Below the pieces are notes generated by a model. That model worked only from the letters and a program-made list of their open reading frames with translations, had not been told where the DNA came from and made no database searches. Both the position numbers and the translations under genes were made by a program. From Rathayibacter tritici (lineage in GTDB: Bacteria; Actinomycetota; Actinomycetes; Actinomycetales; Microbacteriaceae), in NCBI RefSeq assembly GCF_002932875.1, contig NZ_PSWS01000007.1:1-56826 (forward strand): a stretch of DNA of 56,826 nucleotides, in the 5' to 3' direction. Below are positions 51,311 through 56,826 of this stretch, in pieces (the stretch's first letter is position 1; every line of letters starts with the position of its first letter).

Positions 51311-53461
51311 GTGTCGTCGCTCGTGACACACGAGGGTCCCCCGTCCGCCGCGGACGGATCACCGACCGACGCGACCGAGCTGCGCACCGCGAAGCACTTC
51401 TTCATCGGCGAGCCGCTCCCGAGCGACAAGCTCGAGGGGCAGCTGCTGCAGAAGCGGCTCGCGCTTCCCATCTTCGCCAGCGACCCGCTCTCCTCCGTGG
51501 CCTACGCGCCGCAGGAGCTGCTGATGATCCTGCTGCTCGGCGGGCTCTCCTTCCTCACCTTCGCGCCCTGGGTCGCCGCCTGCGTGGTCGTGCTGCTCGT
51601 CGTGGTGGTGCTGAGCTATCGCCAGCTGATTCGGGCCTACCCGTCCGGAGGCGGCGACTACGAGGTCGCCCGCACCAATCTGGGCGAAACGGCGGGCCTC
51701 ACGGTCGCGTCCGCACTGCTCGTGGACTACGTGCTTACCGTGGCCGTGTCGGTCGCCTCCGGAGTCGACAACATCATCTCGGCGGTCCCCGAGCTGGCGC
51801 CGTTGCGGGTCGAGCTGGCCATCCTCTTCGTGGTGCTGCTCGCGGCTGTGAACCTTCGCGGCGTCTCGGAGTCGAGCCGCGCCTTCGCGATCCCGACCTA
51901 CTTGTTCGTCGCGAGCGTCTTCGCGATGGTCGTGGTCGGCCTGATCCGCACTGTCGTCGGCGACACCCCGGTGGCGGAGTCGGCGGGCTTCACCGTGCAG
52001 GGCGAGCAGCTCACGCAGGCGGCCGTAGTGCTCCTGCTGCTGCGCTCCTTCGCCAGCGGCTGCGCGGCGCTCACCGGCGTCGAGGCGATCTCGAACGGGG
52101 TGCCCGCGTTCCGGGCGCCGAAAGTCAAGAACGCGCAGCGCACGCTCGTCGCGATGGGGACGATCGCGATCGTGCTCTTCGTCGGCCTCACCGCGCTCGC
52201 ACTGCTCTCCAACGTGCACTACGCCGAGAACGCCTGCCACCTCGTAGGCTTCGCCGACTGCGCCACCACTCCGCAGCGCTCGGTGATCGCGCAGGTGGCC
52301 GCGGCCACCTTCGGCAATAACACGATCCTGTTCTTCATCATCCAGGCGGCGACCGCCGCCGTCCTGCTCCTGGCCGCGAACACTGCCTTCAACGGCTTCC
52401 CGCTGCTGGGTTCGGTCCTGGCCCGCGACGGCTACGCGCCCAAGTCGCTGAACACGCGCGGCGACCGCCTGATCTACTCCAACGGAGTGATCATCCTGGC
52501 GCTCGTGGCCGCGATCATCCTGCTCGTCTACCAGGCCTCGCTCACGAGCCTCGTGCAGCTCTACATCATCGGCGTCTTCGTGTCGTTCACGCTCGGGCAG
52601 TCGGGCATGGTCAAGCACTGGATGCGGATGATCCGCAACGGCGAAGGCTCGCGCACCGTCTACACGAGCCTGGGTATCAACCTGTTCGGCGCGACTCTGA
52701 CCTTCGCGGTGCTTGTGGTCGTCACGATCACGAAGTTCACCCACGGGGCCTGGCTCGTCTACCTGGTGATGCCGATCCTCGGCTTCCTGATGGCCGGCGT
52801 CTACCGCTACTACCGCGACGTCGAGAAGGAGATCGAGGTCGACCCGACCACGACCTTCGGTGCGAACGGCGACCACGCGATCGTCCTCGTAGGCCGGATG
52901 AACAAGCCCACCCTGAAGGCGCTCGACTACGCCATCGCGGCGCGGCACGAGACGCTGGAAGCGGTGCACTCCTCCATCGACGACGCGCAGACCGCGCAGC
53001 TCAAGGCCGACTGGGCGCGAATGGACATCGAGGTGCCGCTGCGCTGCGTCGCTTCGCCCTATCGCGACATCTCCTATCCGCTCATCAAGTACATCAAGGC
53101 GCACCGCCTCGAGCACGGCTCCGAAATCACCACGGTCTACATGCCGCAGTACATCGTCGGGCACTGGTGGGAGGCGTTCCTGCACAACCACAAGTCGAGG
53201 CGGATCCGCCAGAAGCTGCTGCTCGTGCACGGAGTGACGGTGGCGCTGGTCCCGTGGCTGCTCGACTCCTCCGAGCTGATCTACGGGCGCCGCTCTCGGC
53301 CGATCCCCGGGCAGTCGCGTCGAGGCGAGCCGGTGCGACCGGTAACCCGTCGGCCGATCCCGCCCGCGTCATCGCTCCCGCAGGGCGCCGCCGGCGAGGG
53401 AGCCCCGCGCATCCCGCAGCGTCCGGCCGCGGCGAATCGTCCGCGCTCGAAGCGGCGCTGA
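51311..53461 (+). CDS. KimA-like APC permease (probable potassium importer)
   Basis: A 716-residue membrane protein (712 if GTG 51323 is used). A hydrophilic N-terminus ends in KLEGQLLQKRLALPIFASDP; LSSVAYAPQELLMILLLGG starts about 12 hydrophobic segments, with YPSGGGDYEVART and LRGVSESSRAFAIPTY. A cytosolic C-terminal domain follows (GDHAIVLVGRMNKPTLKALD). This matches KimA-type APC proteins, K+/H+ symporters inhibited by c-di-AMP in Bacillus. TAGTGT nine bases before GTG 51323 may be the -10 of a leaderless mRNA. A GC-rich terminator follows. Amino-acid transport is the alternative. Confidence 0.85.
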   Translation: MSSLVTHEGPPSAADGSPTDATELRTAKHFFIGEPLPSDKLEGQLLQKRLALPIFASDPLSSVAYAPQELLMILLLGGLSFLTFAPWVAACVVVLLVVVVLSYRQLIRAYPSGGGDYEVARTNLGETAGLTVASALLVDYVLTVAVSVASGVDNIISAVPELAPLRVELAILFVVLLAAVNLRGVSESSRAFAIPTYLFVASVFAMVVVGLIRTVVGDTPVAESAGFTVQGEQLTQAAVVLLLLRSFASGCAALTGVEAISNGVPAFRAPKVKNAQRTLVAMGTIAIVLFVGLTALALLSNVHYAENACHLVGFADCATTPQRSVIAQVAAATFGNNTILFFIIQAATAAVLLLAANTAFNGFPLLGSVLARDGYAPKSLNTRGDRLIYSNGVIILALVAAIILLVYQASLTSLVQLYIIGVFVSFTLGQSGMVKHWMRMIRNGEGSRTVYTSLGINLFGATLTFAVLVVVTITKFTHGAWLVYLVMPILGFLMAGVYRYYRDVEKEIEVDPTTTFGANGDHAIVLVGRMNKPTLKALDYAIAARHETLEAVHSSIDDAQTAQLKADWARMDIEVPLRCVASPYRDISYPLIKYIKAHRLEHGSEITTVYMPQYIVGHWWEAFLHNHKSRRIRQKLLLVHGVTVALVPWLLDSSELIYGRRSRPIPGQSRRGEPVRPVTRRPIPPASSLPQGAAGEGAPRIPQRPAAANRPRSKRR

Positions 53462-53482
53462 GCCCCCCATCAAACGGGTAGA

Positions 53483-53508
53483 GGGCCCGCGGCGTCAGCC
53501 GCGGGCCC
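53483..53508 (+). terminator. Terminator-like hairpin after the KimA-like gene
   Basis: GGGCCCGCGGC, loop GTCA, then GCCGCGGGCCC form a perfect 11-bp GC stem 22 bp after the stop codon. Only a short T stretch follows (GATTTCC). Confidence 0.8.
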
Positions 53509-53524
53509 CCGATTTCCCCTTGCT

Positions 53525-53575
53525 GCCTTCCCCCGAAGGCGGCCCGCCCCAACGGGCCGTGTCCGACGCTATCGG
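53525..53575. other. Three consecutive short hairpins; SRP-RNA-like stretch on minus strand
   Basis: GCCTTC-CCCC-GAAGGC (53525-53540), GGCCCG-CCCCAA-CGGGCC (53541-53558) and CCGA-CGCTA-TCGG (53563-53575) follow the terminator directly. On the minus strand GGAAGGCAGCAAGGGG matches the 3' side of the conserved domain of actinobacterial SRP RNA, but the partner 5' side (CAGG plus GCC before the GGAA loop) is absent and another hairpin takes its place. A degenerate or unrelated structured RNA is possible. Confidence 0.35.
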
Positions 53576-53643
53576 CAGGCTATGCACTCGCGCATCCTCC
53601 TCACGGCGGATGCCCGTGCTCCCTTCAGGGGACCGCTTCCGCC

Positions 53644-54272
53644 TCAACCGACGGCGCCGAGGCCGGTCAGCCACCAGACAGCGGCGACCGCGACCACCGC
53701 CCCTCCGCCTCCGGCCACGAGCAGGATCGACGCCCGCACCACCTGCGCACCGGAAGCGGCGTCGAGCGGGTCAACACCCGCCCCAGCGAGCACGATCCCT
53801 GCCTGCAGCACCGCGGCCGCGAGCTCGATCGCCGCCGCCGCGATCCGCGCGGACTGTCGGCCGTCCGGGTCCAGCGACCGCGGACGCCTGCCGACGTACC
53901 AGACCACGCGCCGATCCGGAGGCCGAGCAGCCGAGCACGCCGCTCGCGTACTGCGACCACCCGTAGCCGCGGAAGGGCCCGAGCTGCTGCTGCAGCACCG
54001 GAATCGCCGAGACGAGGAGGCCGCCTCGATGGGTGACGCCGTCCCACACCACGTGGCTGCCCGCTCCGATGACGACTCCGGCGGCCGAGCAGCAGGTCGA
54101 CCGTGACAACGCCCAGGAGGGAGTGGCTCGACTCGCGTGCGACACCGATCGGAAAATACATCCCAATGTCCGGCATCATCGCGCCGACCGCCACCGCGGC
54201 GGCGGGGATCCGACCGTTCGAGACCGCGAGCGCGACGACGGCATGGCTCAGCGTGAAAGGTATGACGCGCAC
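53644..54272 (-). pseudogene. DUF4184 family membrane protein, multiply frameshifted
   Basis: The coding signal moves through three frames on the minus strand. Frame one starts at 54272 (MRVIPFTLSHAVVALA ... AVGAMMPDIGMYFPIG ... SSHSLLGVVTVDLLLG). Near 54085 it shifts to VVIGAGSHVVWDGVTHRGG ... GYGWSQYASGVLG, and near 53930-53915 to VVWYVGRRPRSLD ... VVAVAAVWWLTGLGAVG, ending at 53644. The order matches DUF4184 (integral membrane, metal-dependent hydrolase-like proteins with SHxxWD). Each shift needs a gain or loss of one or two bases, so the gene is broken unless the sequence is wrong. No other gene explains this stretch. Confidence 0.65.
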
Positions 54273-54750
54273 GCTATCCCGGCGGCAGCACGACCGGCGC
54301 GGTCCGCGGCCGCGAAGAGTGCGTCACCGGTCCGAGCCGGGCCCCTGCGATTCCGACCGCCGCAGCCCCCGCTCGGGGGCGGTCGCCGCAGGCGAGACAT
54401 CCGCTTGCTCGTACGCCCCTCCCTACGCTCTCGACGCCGGCCTGCTTCGTCCGGCACGTCGGTACTCTCGGGAAGGTCAACAAGGCTTGCAGTGAAGCTA
54501 CCCTGCGAACCCCGGCGGGAGTCGAGGACTTCCCCCTGAGCGGCCATTCACGTGAATGATCCCATCCCGACAGGACAGAAGTACTCCACGTCCGCGATAA
54601 TTTACCGCGTCAGGTCCACGCTACGGTGGGGAGAGCCTGGTTCTGGCGATACTGATCACCTGGGCGTGAAGAGGACGTAATGGTGGACGGTATCACTAGA
54701 AAAGGTCCCGGTGTCTTGTGCTCCTCGGTGACACCGATTGACCTCTCATA
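54273..54750. other. Gap without a credible gene; one 14-bp palindrome
   Basis: Reading frames here are short, overlapping and rich in Arg/Pro, as expected of GC-rich non-coding DNA. A perfect palindrome CATTCACGTGAATG lies at 54545-54558 without an obvious dependent promoter. Base composition drops towards AT-richer after about 54540, marking the accessory tail of the window. Confidence 0.5.
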
Positions 54751-55128
54751 ATGAGGACAATAACCGCTAGAAGCTCTAGCATCTTGAACATCTTCTTCGA
54801 CGTCGTAGCGGCTGCGATCCTCGTCGGAACTGGTCTGAGCGGCGCCCCAGCTGCGACTTCCGCCGGGCCCGCGAACGCCGATGCCATTACGGTCTGCGAG
54901 GGCAGTTCGTTGTCGACACTCGATTCTTCTGGGGCACCTCTTCCGCAGGAACAGAGTGACGTTCTCGTGAGGCAGCTGCAAGGTCTGTGCGATGCCAGCG
55001 TCGGTACGAGTCGGGAGTTCGGTGAGGACACCTCCGACCGGCTCGACGCCGAGGCGAAGCAGAGCGACGGCTTCTCTGCGAACGTTGCAGCACAGATCAA
55101 CGCCGGGCCCGGTGTCATGGGAATCAGT
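54751..55128 (+). pseudogene. Secreted protein, 3' end replaced by an IS5-like end
   Basis: ATG 54751 opens a frame whose first 126 residues look like a real exported protein: a hydrophobic segment SSILNIFFDVVAAAILVG, a small-residue region APAATSAGPANADA suited to signal cleavage, then a hydrophilic body with two Cys (ITVCEGS, QGLCDAS). At about 55129 an IS5-family end (GAGGCTTATGCACAA) begins; the frame runs on into it by chance to 55278. The original C-terminus is lost and no family is recognised. It is near an immunity-like gene, but a toxin role cannot be claimed. Confidence 0.45.
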
Positions 55129-55188
55129 GAGGCTTATGCACAACCTGTTTGTGGGTTATCGATCGGAGCGTGTCGCTCACGAATGAAA

Positions 55189-55251
55189 CCGACCGATCCG
55201 CTTTACTCGAGAAATACTTCTGACGGAACTTCTCGCGAAGGAATCGGCCGG
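55189..55251 (+). promoter_or_regulatory. Hairpin enclosing the transposase start codon (middle copy)
   Basis: CCGACCGATCC (55189-55199) can pair with GGAATCGGCCGG (55240-55251) with two wobbles or bulges; the GTG start begins at 55251, the last base of the 3' arm. This is the weakest of the three pairings. Confidence 0.45.
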
Positions 55252-55390
55252 TGCGCACACAGACTACTACGGGAATGACCTCCGAGCAATGTGCTCTCCT
55301 CGCCGGACGAATCGAGAACGAGTTCATCTGGCGCAGACCTACCGGGCGCCCGCGGAAGCTTTCTTTCTCACGAGCACAGAATCTCGTCCT
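55251..55390 (+). pseudogene. IS5-family transposase N-terminal remnant
   Basis: About 46 residues from GTG 55251: TTGMTSEQCALLAGRIENEF then RRPTGRPRKLSFSRAQNLVLDF. This is the N-terminal pattern of IS5-family transposases (compare MRYDSTTGLTSGQVTELVARI at 56388). After LVLDF the frame no longer resembles a transposase, and no HTH or DDE region follows, so only the first tenth or so of the gene survives. Confidence 0.6.
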
Positions 55391-55519
55391 GGATTTCCGA
55401 CAGTCGTTCACAACTGGTCACGTTGGGCATCAGCTTCCTCTTCGGCTAGTCTTGGGCGCAGTATATAAATGCTCCAGAAAACGTAACGCGGCTCAAACCT
55501 CGCCCGAGCTTTCTTATAT

Positions 55520-56263
55520 CTACCTACGAGCGAGGATCTCGTGTTGGATCCGCAGACCGAGTTGCACCTCTTCCAGAGAGTTCGCGCCGAGCACGCGACC
55601 GTCGCCGATGCGGAACGATACCCCGTCTTTGAGCGGCTCATGCCGTACCCCGTCCGGAAGAAACTCGACGAACGAAGAGTCCGCCCGGTAGTTCAGCCAA
55701 CCCAGCTGCTCTTTCGTTTCTGAGTTACGCACTGCGCCACGGTAAGCCTGCTCGGTGACGAGCGCGCGATCAGGGTTCCACAAATCGATCATGTATCGAA
55801 ACACCTGCTCAGACACCACCGGGTCAAGCAACGGCGACGCAGAATCGGCCACCGTCAACGTCACGCTACTCGACAGGCGAGGACTTGTAGCTCCCGCAAA
55901 TATCGACACGTGCACGAAGTCACGCGTTTGTTGCCTTTCTGGCTCGGTCACAAGGTTAAAGCTCCAACCGACACTTGCCGTTGAATTCGCGGTGGGGCAC
56001 CCGTTATCATCAAGGTGCGTGAAGAAATGCTTAGGAGCATCCATATCCCAGCCGCGTTCGAGCATAAGCTCCTCAAGGTGCTGTAGATCAGCTCCGAGCG
56101 GTTTCTCGTCGTTCATTCGATCGCCGAGCACATGCCACGTTTCGAAGACGGGATGCAACTCTCGTAGCCCTTCAAGGAACTTTCGCACCTGGATTGTGAA
56201 CTGACCGAAGGTCAGTTCACGCGATTCCCAGAATGCGGCGAGATATGATTGAAACGTCGTCAT
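55520..56263 (-). CDS. Immunity-protein-like (possible Imm52 family)
   Basis: A 247-residue soluble acidic protein. Recognisable pieces are GLRELHPVFETWHVLGDR, a central WSFNLVTEPE and beta-rich VSIFAGATSPRLSSSVTLTV, and IDLWNPDRALVTEQAYRG ... QLGWLNYRA near the C-terminus. The order of these blocks resembles Imm52-type immunity proteins of polymorphic toxin systems. GAGGAA precedes ATG 56263. An IS5-like element starts only 20 bp upstream of the start codon, so its native promoter is probably lost. No intact toxin gene is adjacent. Base use is AT-richer than in the core genes, fitting acquired DNA. Family call from memory, moderate certainty. Confidence 0.55.
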   Translation of the reverse strand: MTTFQSYLAAFWESRELTFGQFTIQVRKFLEGLRELHPVFETWHVLGDRMNDEKPLGADLQHLEELMLERGWDMDAPKHFFTHLDDNGCPTANSTASVGWSFNLVTEPERQQTRDFVHVSIFAGATSPRLSSSVTLTVADSASPLLDPVVSEQVFRYMIDLWNPDRALVTEQAYRGAVRNSETKEQLGWLNYRADSSFVEFLPDGVRHEPLKDGVSFRIGDGRVLGANSLEEVQLGLRIQHEILARR

Positions 56264-56326
56264 GGTTCCTCGCTCTGGCTCAGAGCGTTATTCATAAGGT
56301 CTGTTTCGCGCGTGTCGCTGTGAAGA

Positions 56327-56390
56327 CATCGACTTCTCGCGGGAGAGAATGGAAGTTCCTACACACCATTCTTGAAGCGAGAAGTCGATG
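56327..56390 (+). promoter_or_regulatory. Hairpin enclosing the transposase start codon (right copy)
   Basis: CATCGACTTCTCGC (56327-56340) and GCGAGAAGTCGATG (56377-56390) are perfect 14-bp arms around a 36-base loop; the ATG 56388-56390 and the purine-rich sequence before it lie in the 3' arm. Compared with the left copy several arm bases differ on both sides so that pairing is kept. Confidence 0.75.
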
Positions 56391-56613
56391 CGCTATGACT
56401 CTACTACAGGTTTGACCTCTGGGCAGGTGACGGAGTTGGTGGCTCGGATATTTCAGGTCCTGTCCGGGCGTCCATCGTGGCCTGGCCGCCCCGCGCTTCT
56501 CAACCTGCGGGAGCAGGTCATCCTGACGTTGCTGCTGTTGCGACAGAACCTGAACCAAGCCGCCGTCGCGGACCTGCACGGCGTCTCCCACGCCACCGTC
56601 TCGCGGATCTACC
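56388..56613 (+). pseudogene. IS5-family transposase, truncated by IS3-like insertion
   Basis: About 75 residues: MRYDSTTGLTSGQVTELVAR, then LNLREQVILTLLLLRQNLNQ and a helix-turn-helix AAVADLHGVSHATVSRIY, as in the HTH_Tnp_4 region of IS5-family transposases. The frame then enters the IS3-like end and stops at 56654. The catalytic DDE part is absent, so this copy cannot make active transposase unless the remainder lies beyond the inserted element and is restored by excision. Confidence 0.8.
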
Positions 56614-56826
56614 TGAGGTGCCCCATTCTTTCTGGACCACCGCGGAATTGGTAGGATTACCGCGATGACCGAAAGGAAGGCCCGGGATGTCCAGTTCCCG
56701 TGGGAAGTATTCTCCGGAGTTCCGCGTGGAGGCAGTGCGCGAGGTGATTGATAGGTCGCGATCCGTCGCGGACGTCGCTCGAGAGCTCGGACTGGTTCCG
56801 CAGACCCTCACTAATTGGGTGGCTGC
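56614..56826 (+). mobile_element. IS3-family element, left end (continues off the right edge)
   Basis: TGAGGTGCCCCATTCTTTC marks the probable left inverted repeat (terminal TG, as in IS3-family ends), followed by a short leader and an orfA-like gene. The right end is outside the window. Confidence 0.65.
56687..56826 (+). CDS. IS3-family transposase OrfA, N-terminal part (cut by window edge)
   Basis: From ATG 56687, with GAAAGGAAGG upstream, the frame reads MSSSRGKYSPEFRVEAVREV then SVADVARELGLVPQTLTNWV, the typical helix-turn-helix of IS3-family OrfA (HTH_Tnp_1). It is open to the window end after 46 residues. OrfB, the DDE integrase part, would lie beyond. Confidence 0.82.
   Translation, partial: MSSSRGKYSPEFRVEAVREVIDRSRSVADVARELGLVPQTLTNWVA

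Larger units (their letters stand above)
55129..55390 (+). mobile_element. IS5-family element fragment (5' end only)
   Basis: The end GAGGCTTATGCACAACCTG resembles the ends at 196 and 56283 (GAGCGTTATTCATAAGG). A hairpin follows, then a start codon in its 3' arm at 55251 and the conserved CAGACTACTACGGG block. Similarity stops about 140 bp into the transposase gene. It is a more diverged relative of the other two copies. Confidence 0.6.
56283..56613 (+). mobile_element. IS5-family element 5' part, interrupted by an IS3-family element
   Basis: The element begins at 56283 with GAGCGTTATTCATAAGG, identical to the left-edge copy, after TCA. About 105 bp later the transposase starts. Its sequence ends at 56613, where TGAGGTGCCCC of an IS3-like element begins. 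Only the first 331 bp are present here. Confidence 0.8.

Noticed and set aside
53500-53600. Functional SRP RNA (ffs) on the minus strand
   Set aside because: Only the 3' half of the conserved core matches; the expected 5' partner and long closing stem are missing, so it is listed as an SRP-like stretch instead.
54610-55143. 177-residue minus-strand frame opposite the secreted protein
   Set aside because: No hydrophobic or motif pattern; the plus-strand frame has a signal-like segment and better codon use.

Overview
The window is chromosomal DNA from a high-GC actinobacterium. Very high GC in coding regions, many GTG starts, chains of genes overlapping by 4 bp (ATGA/GTGA), apparent leaderless promoters, a CWB2 surface protein and a putrescine-oxidase type enzyme all fit Microbacteriaceae. 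A Rathayibacter-like organism is my inference and was not tested by any search. I see no rRNA or tRNA, no CRISPR array and no phage module. About 44 intact protein genes are supported, plus broken genes and insertion-sequence (IS) fragments at both ends.

Left edge (1-1.8 kb): the 5' end of an IS5-family element that has cut off a small membrane protein gene, then an AAA ATPase gene broken at a run of 17 G/C bases. 1.9-6.4 kb: an APC-family transporter, a two-gene unit (57-aa protein plus a possible tautomerase-like protein), and a TetR regulator facing a small membrane protein and an SDR dehydrogenase across a perfect operator-like palindrome.

6.4-34.3 kb is a dense nitrogen-compound catabolism region. 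One minus-strand operon holds an amidase, a kinase/class-III-aminotransferase fusion and an agmatine deiminase. A TetR gene lies beside it, and a near-identical 17-bp operator candidate also precedes an MFS transporter/amidohydrolase pair. Next come a PucR regulator, putrescine oxidase and aldehyde dehydrogenase, divergent from GABA aminotransferase, a glutamate-dehydrogenase-family enzyme and a second aldehyde dehydrogenase. These are followed by a TetR regulator, a lactonase-like MBL hydrolase and a polar amino-acid ABC transporter, then a GntR regulator with gamma-glutamyltransferase and a cysteine hydrolase, and finally ornithine aminotransferase with a DDAH-family hydrolase. Together these could import and break down polyamines, agmatine, gamma-glutamyl compounds, GABA, gamma-lactones and arginine-type substrates to succinate and glutamate.

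34.3-40 kb carries two surface proteins (Fn3/Ig-like repeats; CWB2 repeats), each preceded by a similar C-run/G-run element, a ROK sugar kinase, and an unusual array of 19-bp tandem and inverted repeats. 40.1-53.5 kb is more ordinary: a four-gene operon with two glycosyltransferases (one fused to HEAT-like repeats), a PHP protein, DUF4097/PadR, a CPA1 antiporter, a quinone-oxidoreductase-like protein, a zinc-ribbon protein, an OhrR-type regulator and a KimA-like APC permease.

53.5-56.8 kb is decayed accessory DNA: consecutive hairpins with an SRP-RNA-like stretch, a frameshifted DUF4184 gene, a secreted protein cut by an IS, an orphan Imm52-like immunity gene, and nested IS5/IS3-family fragments. 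The three IS5-family 5' ends in the window share a hairpin that places the transposase start codon in its 3' arm, with different bases but preserved pairing in each copy. I rate this as the most interesting signal.
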